A stretch of 64,000 nt of DNA, taken from positions 29,083,301 through 29,147,300 of the forward strand of contig NC_087066.1 in NCBI RefSeq assembly GCF_963678635.1. Reading direction: 5' to 3'. The stretch is from Symsagittifera roscoffensis (lineage: Eukaryota; Xenacoelomorpha; Acoela; Convolutidae). The stretch's first letter is position 1, and every line of letters starts with the position of its first letter. The notes below the pieces were generated by a model. That model was not told the DNA's origin and searched no databases. It saw only the letters and a program-made list of their open reading frames with translations. A program made the translations under genes and the position numbers. Below, piece by piece: positions 47,001-56,964 of this stretch.

Positions 47001-50000
47001 AAGTCGAAATTTGTCTGAAGAAAAAAAACTCACCGCGAGCACAATTATTTCGTTATTTTCGTATCGAATAGCTGTTGCATCGCTGTGGAAAAAAGTATTT
47101 TTCAGCGCTAAATTTTTGATCCCGATGTATCATCATTGTCTGTCTGCTGATTAATCTCTGACAAATAATGTATTTGTTCCGACTTTTGATACGAAAGTGA
47201 TGGAATATTTCAGACAAATTTCGACTTTTTAACTAGCCTTTTTTGAAGGAAATTTTTAAAATCATTCGACAAGTTTTGTTGTCCTGAATTCAAATTTGAA
47301 AAGATATTTCACCTGTGATCATTTTTCGTAAAGTTACGGGGGTTTAAAGATTGCCATTTTGGCCAATTTGGGACAATTAACGCGCAATATATTTCGCACT
47401 ATTAACGCGTAAGCGGAGAGTTAATCCGTCTTAGAAATCGTTCCAAATGAATTGAAAGAAGCTTGTTTGGTACGATTTGTTTGTTACAAAGAGCGAAATC
47501 TCTCCTTTAGTACTCTATATGGCGTGTGAGGGTTGATTTTCATTTAAAAAATTCAAATTTTGAAAAAAAAAATTCATTTAGTTTTATGTCTTTTATCTTG
47601 TAATGTTATTACTGCTCCATAAGACTTAAAAGGCAGTCGGAAGAATCAGGGCTTTGCCCTGATACGAGCGTCTTTTCATTGCTGATTTTTTGATGAAATA
47701 GTTCAAAAAAACTGCATCGAAAAGCACTAAAGCGTAGCTAAAAAGTGCAAGCCTCAAGCTTTTACAATGTTCATTCCTCAGAGATCATGTTCACAATGTT
47801 CATTTTTTATGCAAACACAGCTTTCGTATCACAACAAAAGTTTACAAGCTGTTTTTTTTCAAAGACTCGGGTGATTTTGAAATGAATGTTATATAAAAAC
47901 TCTGTGGGAATATTTTTGTTTAAAAAATGCAAAAAAAAGATACTGCTTTTCAAAAAATTTTTGTAATAAAATCTAATTGAGTTTCATGAAGAAGCAGTAC
48001 TAGAAATCTGTATTTGGATTTTGTACCAACAGTTTTGTACAGTTTTAGAAACGATATAGCTCTAATAAAGCTGAAGTCGAAGAGCTATGTTTCAACAAAA
48101 AAATACTGCCTATTTGCAAAAAGAGCTTCTACAGAGACAAGGCAGCATCTCTTTATGTAGTTGGGATGGGTGTTACCCAAGGAATTTCAAACTACTTTCC
48201 AAGACAACTTCAGAAAATTAGGCTGAAGGAAACTCAGGGAAGTTGCTATTTTACAATTATCTTCAATCCAAAAAAGCAAGTGTGCGCTAAGGCAACAGAC
48301 AAGTATCAGTCTCAAATCATATGATATGTCAAGGTTTCTCTTTTTTCTTGTCTCCACCTGCGCATTTTTCGAAATTAACAGCGCTTTCAGGCTTATAAAA
48401 TCAATTCGATTTTTTTTACTGACGTCCATTCTGGCAAAACTTGGGAATCTTTTTCCAATTTTACCTCCAGTTTAGACGTTGAACTAGTATAGCTTGATAT
48501 ATGGCCGAAAAAAAGTTAAAATTTGATGCAAAGTAATTGTTAAATTGTTCAATCAGAATAGTTTTTAAAGTGAGAGTTCAATTTAGGGTCATGACGTAGA
48601 AAAATGTCAAATACGGTACAGTTCTTTGTGTTTTTCTCCTTCTCGAGGTAACTGACACTTTTTTAAAGAAATTAAATAGATATTTGCGTTTAGGGTAGCT
48701 CATTTTAGTAGGACCAATTTCAGTGATTGAAATAAAAGTTATGAAGAAGAATTATTGTAGCAATGACTAATTGTTATATTTAAAAATCGAGAAACTTTCA
48801 GGCAGTAGGATCATTCAGACCTTTACCTTCAATTGATACGCGCAGTCATGTACATTTATTAATTTATGCCAAGTGGTGACGATCCATCACACAAATGTTT
48901 CAAAACAATAAACTTTCAATTTTTAATAAGTTTGATTTTGAGCGTTTCGGGAGAAAAGGAAAGACTGTTCAAGATTTCTGTGACTAAAAATTTCTGTTTG
49001 GTTGATTGTTATATTCTGTATAAATTACCGACAACTATTTGTAATGGTGCACTACAAAAAGTATACTTAATGAAATGTATCTGTATATTGACATCATTTT
49101 AAATTTTGGGTAAAACATTTTACTTTTACTCTCTTTTTAACTCTGAAACTTTCTAAGAGATATTCTGTGACATTTTTTTTTAATAAGCAAAGTTACGTAC
49201 AAAGAAAAAACGTGTTCAAAAAATTGTGTTTGTTTCAAGATGGCTATTGAGACAAATAGCTATTGAAAACAACAAGATGGCTATTGTAAGGGGTGAAGCC
49301 CCAAGGGTGCTGAAAATTTCCTCCCACACGCTAAGTTAAATGGAATTAATTTGCGTCTGGCACATTAGTACGAGTAAATTGTTTGCTTCAATTGAGATCC
49401 AAATGATTCACTTTGCCGCTTATGCTCTTTTACACAAAAATCATTGCGTGTTACCCTCACCGAAGTTTCTCTAATAATTTGCTTTTATCAGGCGATTATA
49501 AGGTGGCATGTCACGGAGCCAAATGCACGAGTAGCCAAAAACTAAACCATTCCCGGTAGTCGAATTTTTTTTGTTCCCGGTTAGCCAAAATCTTTTTAAA
49601 TCCCGGTAGCCAAAAAATCAGATTCGCTCCACGCCGTAAATTAATCCCTGAAAAATTTAATAAATTTACTATATAGAATAGAAAAGGTTTATCTCATTTA
49701 AGCCAAGACCCCAAGTAATTTATAGACCTCAGAACAGAAAACTTATAAGATGGACGAAAGGATTGTTTTAACAAATGGCTGTAAAAATCTGTAAAGATGC
49801 TGTAACAATCTTTTCTTTATACAAAATTTTGCTACGGAGGCAAAGGTTTGGAAAAAACTTAGGCAGACAACCGAATTTTTGAATTTGTTTGTCGCCTGCT
49901 CCTTGCGTCCATCTCGAGACACTTATTTAACTTTACTCTTAATTTTTTACTGGATAGCCGAAAAATTCTTTGTTCTTTTATGATCAAAAAAAAGTTATGG

Positions 50001-52218
50001 GGTAGCCGGAAAAAAATTGGTATCGGCTAGCCGAAAAAAGTAGCGTTTTTGCGTTTATTGCTTTCTATTTCCATGAACTCAAAACAATTACGCATAGAAA
50101 ATGTTTTGAGTCTATTGGATTTTTGGTTAGCTAAGTTCCGAAAAAAAACAAGATAGTTTAATTGTTCGAATAAAAGCGGTTCAAACGTTGTAAAAAATTG
50201 CTTTTTAGTCAATTTTGTTTTGTTGCTAATTAGCTTTACAAAATTTTTTCAATTTTTCGGCTATGCGGATCTGTGGGTACGCAGCAATTATAAGTTCATA
50301 ACGTTATCATAATCAAATTTTATTGGATTTCTGTTGTCTGTCTCCGTAAAATTCACACTCGCTTAAAAATGGAACAAACGTTTACTTTTTTTAACTATCA
50401 AATCTCTTCTAATTGATTTTAATCGATCCAATTTTTTTGAAACTTGTCTCAAAGTTTCAGTGGACCGAGCAATGTAAACACAAATTATCAGTTATTTTGC
50501 TTCACCCACGTTGCATTTATGAATTTGATTTCTTTTCTAGTTTTCTTGTTCAGAATTTTTGCTTTTCAATTTTTTTCTTTTATATTAGGTTTCTTTTTTA
50601 CTGATCTTTATTTGCCCTCAATTGTTCAATTTACCTTATTTTTGTCCATCCAGCATAAGACGAATCTTCAACAACCTTTAAGAACTTTGGAAAATTGTTT
50701 GAAAACAACAATTATAATGTTTTTGAAAATCCAAATTTAAAATTGTCTGTTTAAATTCCATGATAAATCAAAACATATGAGCAAAAATAGGCAGCATTTC
50801 GACCATGAAAGATAAAAGTTGTCATAGAAAATTTTTTACTGTTCCCACGTCCACCAACCCCAAGGGAGATGTTAAACACGTTTTTCTGATACTTTTTAGT
50901 TAATTCATGGTTCCAATGTTTCTTTTTTTTTCATAGAAAATCATTCATCAAAACTTGCATCTTCTATAACATCCGGATTTTAAAAGAATAGTTGCAAACG
51001 TTGTGGTTCCTGGACTTTCAATTAGAAAAAATCAAAGCTCTCAAAAAATTTTCTGTTTTTTCTCTCTAAAAGTCTGGCGATTCACTATAGACAAAAACTG
51101 GTTTTTTGGCGATTGTATGCCAAAGAAAACATAATTTCGTGCAATTAATTGGCAAAGTTTAGGTTTTCTTGAGATTATATGGAGATAAAAAAAAGATTTT
51201 GATGGAATTATAATGCTATACAATCACAAAGAAAAATAACACTTTCACGCAACTTTAATAGAAATCGTTGCCTAGTTTGGTTATTCATCAATTATAATGG
51301 CTATACTGTAGGCAAGATTTTCTCAATAAAACCTATGTTAATCCGAGAAACTTCAGCGCGGTTAAATATCACAATTTGAATTATAGTATTCAAATTAGTC
51401 TCAAAGTCATGCCCCTATAACTTCGCAAAAAATGACTGCATCAAATTAAATTTCAGTTTTCAACCCTGGGTGTAATTATTTTTCTGAATGTGAACTTCTG
51501 GAATGCCGGAGAAAAAAAGCCCCGAGGATTGAATGTTTTAGTTTGCCGAAAAATTGATGTCTCAATAACCTCTGATAATTTTGAACTGAAAAAGAGTAGT
51601 CCTATGAAATCAATTGCTCATGAAAAAAAACATGAGATGAGCGCTCTGTTTGATTTGCCAACCATATGAAGAAATGTTTTCAAAAATAATTGTAATTTCT
51701 CAAAACGGCCAAAAAGTGGCTGTTATTTTTTTTCTATATTTTGTCTACCTTAAAAGTGAATGTTTGACTCTTTATATTTCCCTTCCACCACAATTCAACT
51801 TCGAATTTGAAGAAATATTCTAGCTGCGCCAAAATTCTATTAAAGTGTTTCAAATCTGAACATCGATGCTTTTGAATGTGTGGGAGAAAACAAGTATATG
51901 TAACCTATATGATCACTTTTTATGATCACTTTGATTTTGAAGTTTATATAATCACTTTGATTTTGTAAAAAAATCTCATTGCTGAAGTTTTGATGTCATT
52001 AGCGTTTTTGCGGTTGCTGAAATTGATTGACAAGAAAAAAGACGACAATCGACTGTTGTCAAGGTGACTCTGGTGGACCCCTCTATGTAGTGAAGAAGAA
52101 AAAAGCCAGATGTCTCTACGGCGTCGTAAGCTACGGCGCACAGGGTTGCCGACCATCGTCTGGTCAAGTATTTGCCAGAGTGTCTGCTTACAGAAGCTGG
52201 GTCAAATCCAAAATGTGA
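41001..52218 (+). CDS. Secreted chymotrypsin-fold serine protease (S1 family), second apparently intact gene
   Basis: Exons 41001..41332, 43629..43915 and 52064..52218 total 774 nt and give 257 residues in one frame. Exon 1 starts at a true ATG (MLLFVSLISIFLLNFDSFEI, a signal peptide), followed by IING at 25 and LTAAHC with His65. Exon 2 carries SNDIALIK with Asp115. Exon 3 carries CQGDSGGP with Ser209 and ends RSWVKSKM. Splice sites are GG|GTACAA, TTTAG|GCACAG, CAAG|GTTGCT and GTCAAG|GTGACT, with phases 2 and 1 as in the minus-strand gene. The S1-base residue is Ala, so specificity is not trypsin-like. Intron 1 is 2.3 kb. Intron 2 is 8.1 kb and contains a dead exon 2 of another subtype (48049) and an exon 3 fragment (44223), so correct splicing must skip both. 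It is the only plus-strand copy without visible lesions. Confidence 0.8.
41810..42545. repeat. Cluster of TTAGATCTGAAA-like repeats, third copy
   Basis: In intron 1 of the intact gene, homologous to 17600 and 25520. Motifs such as TTTTAGATCTGAAAC and TTTCAGATCTGAAAT recur. Confidence 0.65.
42952..43186 (+). mobile_element. Family 1 element in intron 1
   Basis: Modified left arm as in the copies at 18738, 20067 and 26661. The right end is GAAAAAGAGCCC. Confidence 0.7.
44223..44290 (+). pseudogene. Truncated protease exon 3 fragment in intron 2
   Basis: GACTCTGGTGGACCCCTCTA followed by TTTTGTGAAAAACAAAAATC and CTCTATGTGGTAAGCGATTC. This is homologous to exon 3 through the YGVVS strand. It lacks the acceptor and continues into unrelated intron sequence. 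It is near-identical to 19710..19772. Confidence 0.65.
44664..44884 (+). mobile_element. Diverged family 2 inverted-repeat element
   Basis: It begins GGCTCTTTTGAACTCACCC and ends GGGAGAACTGGAAAAGAG. The interior word GTTTTAAGTGCTATTGCGG resembles the interior of the copy at 11297. The region 44290 to 45770 is absent from the other array blocks. Confidence 0.5.
46538..47673. mobile_element. Hairpin-ended long-inverted-repeat element (family 3), copy III
   Basis: Same terminal hairpins and long arms as copies I and II. It lacks the GTGCTCGGGGTGG segment, as does copy I. An added stretch at about 47490..47580 in the right arm (GAGCGAAATCTCTCC...) is not in the other two. Confidence 0.7.
48049..48333 (+). 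pseudogene. Protease exon 2, copy G (second subtype) inside intron 2
   Basis: Acceptor TTTTAG|AAAC and donor CAAG|GTTTCT are present and NDIALIKLKSKSYV is intact, including the catalytic Asp. One base is missing in ACAAAAAAATACTGCC (GTACTG in copy C), which shifts the frame. The ATATGATATG duplication before the donor adds a second frame change. If included in an mRNA it would destroy the protein. Confidence 0.78.
49500..50290. repeat. TAGCCAAAAA / TAGCCGAAAA-rich block, second copy
   Basis: A duplicate of the block at 30985, with motifs such as GGTTAGCCAAAATC, CGGTAGCCAAAAAATC and GGCTAGCCGAAAA. Confidence 0.45.
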
Positions 52219-52939
52219 TAAACTCATCCAGCCATAAGCTTTTGCATCACTAAAAATCTAAAAAGCGACAAACAATTTACTCAAGAACTGATCAAACTTC
52301 AATGAAAACAACGTTTAAAAACAATTTGCCCAAGATGAAAACAAAGTTTAAAAACAAAGAAATTAGAACAAAACAACCAAGAAAAAATCCAATGTTCAAT
52401 TAAAAAAACCGATCAGAAGAAAATAACGGAAGACAAGTTTGAGCAAGTATTGACAAAAGTTCTCTCTAAAAATCAAATAGGTATGTCTGATTCCCAACTC
52501 TTTTCTTCGAGGGCACTATATATAATTTGCTGAAACAGCATTTCCTGAGTGATTTTTAAATTGACTTCTGCTGATGTAAGCTACCTTTGAAAAAAACATG
52601 TCAATGTAAAATTGAAATATTGTCAGAAAAAGTTTTTAACTTGCAGTATTAAAACATTGCAGACAAATATTAATTTGGTTTTTCTAATGATAGTGTCAAA
52701 ACTGAAGCGAGATTCTCATCGCAAATAGCACGAAAAAACTTCGAGGCACGGGCACTCAAAAACTAAAGCAAGCTTGTAACTTTTTGTGTAACATAGCTCA
52801 AGATCACTCTTTAAATATATTAGTTTGTCGATGCGGTTGAGTTATTTTGTCGGTTTTGGTATATTTGTTTCGTATTTTGATCAAATAAAGCATGAAAACA
52901 GGTAATTTATGGTAATGAAAATGTTTTTTTTTAATATGG

Positions 52940-53160
52940 GTTTTGATCTAAGGGTATGGTGGGGACGGGGAGGGGTATGCTGCTTGTTCTCAGGGATTCC
53001 AGCCCCCGCCGACCCGAAGGCTCCCGCTTTGGTACTATTTGAAGACATCCATTTTTGGCTGACCGACCCTAAAGGTTTTCAAAAGGCGCCTTTGGCGTCA
53101 ATATGTAATAATTTTTTTTTTTTTGGGGGGGGGGGGGGGGGTGGTAGCGCTTGCTGAAAG
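52940..53160. repeat. Dispersed repeat fragment with T and G17 tracts
   Basis: GTATGCTGCTTGTTCTCAGG, then CCCGCCGACCCGAAGGC and TTTTTGGCTGACCGACCCTA. A diverged relative lies at 54360..54480 (GACGCTTGTTCCCTCGGGGA, TTTTGGCCAACCGACCCTAA), and the first half is at 34389..34440. A T13 run is followed by 17 G residues at 53125..53141. Confidence 0.6.
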
Positions 53161-53867
53161 AAGGCGTTTTTTTGCAAAAAATCTCCAAAAAGTGCCTAAA
53201 TTGCCTTTTTGGGCGCTTTTTTTCAAAAATTTACAAATATTTTGTTTCATTACAAAAATTAGCTCTCCCCCTTGAGATAATTCTAAATCCGCCTTTGATG
53301 CAAAGAATAGAATCGAAGTGGAATTTTTTGTCAAGTTTGAGGTTATCATCGTAGATTTTTTGAAATGCAATATTTATTTTGACAAATGAATCCGCGATAT
53401 AAAGCAAAAACGATTTCAATGCCAAAACGTCTCAAAATAAACTAATTTCACCTTAAAGACCCAATTGGATACCAGGTAATTTGAGACTTATTGATAATTT
53501 TCGTGAGTTCGAGGAAACTCGTATGTTCGAGAAAAAAACCTAAATCAACCAAGGAAAATTAAATTTGATTTCGAAAACTGGCACAGAACAAGCAAACTGA
53601 CAACAATAGATTTAATGGCTTTTGTTGAAAAATTTTTGGAGTCCCAATGACCGTGGAGAAGATAAAAAATCTCACTGACGGTTGGGTTAAATTCACATTC
53701 AATCGATGGAAGAAATATAAATTACACTCAATATCTGAAAAAAAATATTGGTAACTTGAGCTCAATATTATAAAAAACCTCGGATACTTTTTTGCTAGAT
53801 CTTATAGGGGCATAAAAGTTTCCAATTTGTCCGATGTGAGATATTTAGAGCGCGCATGACTTCGACA
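53161..53867. other. No gene recognised
   Basis: AT-rich sequence with short chance reading frames only. No repeat partner was recognised. Confidence 0.35.
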
Positions 53868-54090
53868 TTTGTTCCGACTTTCGATACGAAAGTAACGGAG
53901 TATTTTTGTTCGGAGTTGGTTTTTTTCAGACAAGTTTCGACTTTTTAACTAGCCGTTTTTCACGGATTTTTTTTATATCATCCATTTTATATCATTTATT
54001 TCATTTTTTTACATTTAATTTTTTTGTTATTACTGCTCCTTAAAAGGCAGTCGGAACATTCAGGGTTTCGCCCTGATACGAGTAGTCTTG
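53868..54090 (+). mobile_element. Right half of a family 3 hairpin-ended element
   Basis: It contains CGATACGAAAGTAACGGAG, GTTCGGAGTTGG, TTTCGACTTTTTAACTAGCC and the terminal hairpin CAGGGTTTCGCCCTG in the context GGCAGTCGGAACATT...ACGAGTAGTC. The left half is missing. Confidence 0.65.
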
Positions 54091-54246
54091 TTCTATTAAA
54101 ACGCAGGCAAAATAATCTGGCGTAGAAATTATTCCAAAGTGAAACGGTGCTAGCTAATGGTCCAAACTTTGCTTGATAGACGCAAACTGTGACACTTTAA
54201 ACTTAATATTGCGTAATTTTTTTTTATAATTAAGTGCCCTCATATT

Positions 54247-54300
54247 TCAGACTCTAAGGTGTAAGTGCAGTTTCGCAGCTAAAAACATTGCAATTAAATT
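54247..54300 (+). pseudogene. Remnant of a duplicated exon start
   Basis: TTTCAGACTCTAAGG and CAGTTTCGCAGCTAAAAACA resemble the acceptor and first codons of the exon at 54925 (TTTCAGACTCGAAGACGCAG, CAGTTTCGAAGCTGTGACA). No open frame follows. Confidence 0.45.
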
Positions 54301-54751
54301 TGCCATTTTAGGATTCTAGAAGAAAGAAATGTATACTTGGAAACTATCATTTATAAAGTAGCGGATTTAGGGTGGCCGACGCTTGTTCCCTCGGGGATTC
54401 AACCGTCTGACCACTTAAAGGGTCACCTCTTCGGAATTTTTTTATGGCAACAATTTTTGGCCAACCGACCCTAAAAATTTTTTATGTTGATTTTTGCGCC
54501 CACATGAATTAGCCCACGCAACTTTTGATCAGAAGATTTGAAAAAACGCCTAAAAATTTCAATTTTGTCTGTTTTCTCCATAAAATTTCATGCAGAACAT
54601 AAAATTTTAGCTTAATAAAATCATCATAGAGTTTTGAAAACTCGAGAAATCAATTTAATCGGTGTAGAAAAAGGTCGGAAACATGATCGAAATAATTAGA
54701 AAATCGAAAATCCATTCCCTCTAAAGAAAGTCTTTTTTGATAATTTATTGA

Positions 54752-54924
54752 CACAGAGGCAGGTTGGAAGCTGAGAAAAAAAGGACTTTATGTAAAACTA
54801 TTTGCTCCTATGCTTCGGACTTGAACCCCCCCCCCCCCCCCTCCCCCCCCCCCCCACAGGTGCAGTTACGAAGCTGAGAAAAAGTTGTTTGAGTTATGTA
54901 AAATTAAATGCTTTTCTGTTTCAG
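54752..54924. repeat. Imperfect 104-bp direct repeat and poly-C tract before an exon
   Basis: CAGGTTGGAAGCTGAGAAAA and TTATGTAAAACTATTTGCTC at about 54760 pair with CAGTTACGAAGCTGAGAAAA and TTATGTAAAATTAAATGCTT at about 54862. A C-run with a single T fills 54826..54855. This duplicates the intron end next to the exon acceptor. Confidence 0.6.
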
Positions 54925-55252
54925 ACTCGAAGACGCAGATTCAGTTTCGAAGCTGTGACATTGACACAGTTGAGGGAAACTCATACGAGCACGCTGTGTT
55001 TCTCCTGTTGGGAAAGGGCAAGAGAAAGAAGAAGGAAAAGCCCCCCAAGATGGTGGCCGAAACTGAAAAAGGAGCTGAAGGCCAACTGGACAAAGACACT
55101 GTCTCTAGTATTATGAATGCGATCAAAACTGGCAACGTCACCAAAACGCGGAAGAGATGGGCTATGATCAAAACAGCAATGGCATTCGGCGCTTTGATTG
55201 ACAAATTCGAACCTCTCTACCCGAAGCGAATCGTGATGAATCCAGAAATTTT
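54925..55252 (+). CDS. Exon of an unrecognised gene, cut by an assembly gap
   Basis: Acceptor CTTTTCTGTTTCAG opens a frame that stays open to the gap. It is clearly higher in GC than its surroundings. It reads QIQFRSCDIDTVEGNSYEHA, VFLLLGKGKRKKKEKPPK, DKDTVSSIMNAIKTGN and AFGALIDKFEPLYPKRIV. A basic Lys-rich patch at residues about 30 to 45 separates two protein-like parts. An internal Met follows KPPK, so a shorter start is possible if this is the first coding exon. No domain was recognised with confidence, and the downstream part is hidden by Ns. Confidence 0.5.
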
Positions 55253-55452
55253 NNNNNNNNNNNNNNNNNNNNNNNNNNNNNNNNNNNNNNNNNNNNNNNN
55301 NNNNNNNNNNNNNNNNNNNNNNNNNNNNNNNNNNNNNNNNNNNNNNNNNNNNNNNNNNNNNNNNNNNNNNNNNNNNNNNNNNNNNNNNNNNNNNNNNNNN
55401 NNNNNNNNNNNNNNNNNNNNNNNNNNNNNNNNNNNNNNNNNNNNNNNNNNNN
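55253..55452. other. Assembly gap, exactly 200 N
   Basis: Two hundred consecutive unknown bases, probably a fixed-size scaffolding placeholder, so real distance and content are unknown. It hides the end of the preceding exon. Confidence 0.98.
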
Positions 55453-56964
55453 ACAAATACAAACCTCTTTCTAATGTTTTAAATGGTTGGGAAGAAAAAA
55501 AATTGAACTCTTGTTAATTGTTAATTTGAATTTAAAAAAACTAACGCTATAAGCTTTATAGGTAGCTACAAATCAAAATTTTATATTACGAAAACAAAGT
55601 GACATAACATTTTCATTAGTTCAATCGTATTTTACTAACACCTTGAAAGAGCGCTAAGAATAATTAGCGTGTTTATGAGTATTTATTTTTTCTACTGCTA
55701 GTGTCACTTTGAATTTCTCCAGATACCCTACGGAAAGCTCATGAAAGTTTCTAGGCTTTTTGTTAGTTTCAGAGTCTTTGATTGGTCGTTGATTGATCAG
55801 ATCGCATTTCTACAGTTGTAGCAAAAAACGGTGCTTGACGCTTGCAATGTTTTTTGTTCCGACCATTGAAAATGGGGGAAAAATTTTCTATTCGGATGTG
55901 GTTTAATTTTTTTTTCCACGCAAAGTCAGCAGGCACAAAAAATCATTGTTGAGTGGTATATCAATTTTGGACCCTTTCAGTCGAGAAAAATTGGCTTAGA
56001 AATTTTGATTTTTAGTTCAATACGAGCAAAAAACGCAATCGAATAACCCTCGTTACATGGAAACTAACTTTTTTTGGAAAATTTTAAGCTAAAAAAAACT
56101 TAAAAAAGTTACTTCTGGATGTTTTTGGCCGTTTTTTCGACATTAAAGATTTTCAAAAAGATAAAAAATTTTGCAAAAATATTTAAATAATAAAGAAAAG
56201 ATTAAACTATTTTGTTTTTAAATTTTTTGTTTGGTATTCATTTTTTAAAACTATACTTGTCGATAATGCCACACCACCCACAAAACACGACACTAATTTG
56301 TAGAAAACTTTTAAAAAAACTGTTTTAATTTTTTATGAACATGATTGGAATATTCTGTGCTACGTGCACAGCAACCTGCTACCCTTGTTTAGCTTTCGTA
56401 GATGAAATTTACAAATGTTCAACTCTTATCTAATAAATTTTCTGAAAAAGAGCTCGAATGATAGTTATCGCAAATTTTTGAAAACTAAAATGGAGTTTCA
56501 GACTCAGTTGAGAAAGTTACCATGAAATAGGTTTCCTGGCTTATTCTGTTTTCTCGTTTCAACTTGAAAAAAAATCAAACCTACAACAGCTTAATGTTTT
56601 TTTGTCCTACGGATAATCCATAGTCCATAGATAATCTAGGTTCCATAGCTTATTATGGGTGCTCATTTTCGTAAATGGTCTTATAGTGTATCGCTTTGTC
56701 CGATATCAATTAAATCAAAATATAAAAGACACTGTTTACCATTTATTTTACAAAATACTAGCAAAAATAAAGTCTTTAAAAGTTTGGACAAGACTCGAAC
56801 AATGAATTTTGACTTGTATATATAATTGAAAGCAATGTTCAAATTATCACTTTTTTATCAGCACAGAATGTTAGTGGCAATAAAATAAAAACAGTTTATC
56901 AGTGCAGGTAATTAATGCAGTTAGTGAAAAGATTCATTTGTGTCTGAATTTTTCCTAGCCATTT
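55453..56964. other. No gene recognised
   Basis: AT-rich sequence between the gap and the end of the minus-strand TRIM-like gene. The frame leaving the gap ends within about 20 codons and is not supported as coding. Confidence 0.4.

Noticed and set aside
53098-53370. 90-codon minus-strand frame containing a proline run
   Set aside because: The prolines are encoded by antisense of the G17 homopolymer, and no domain or splice support exists.
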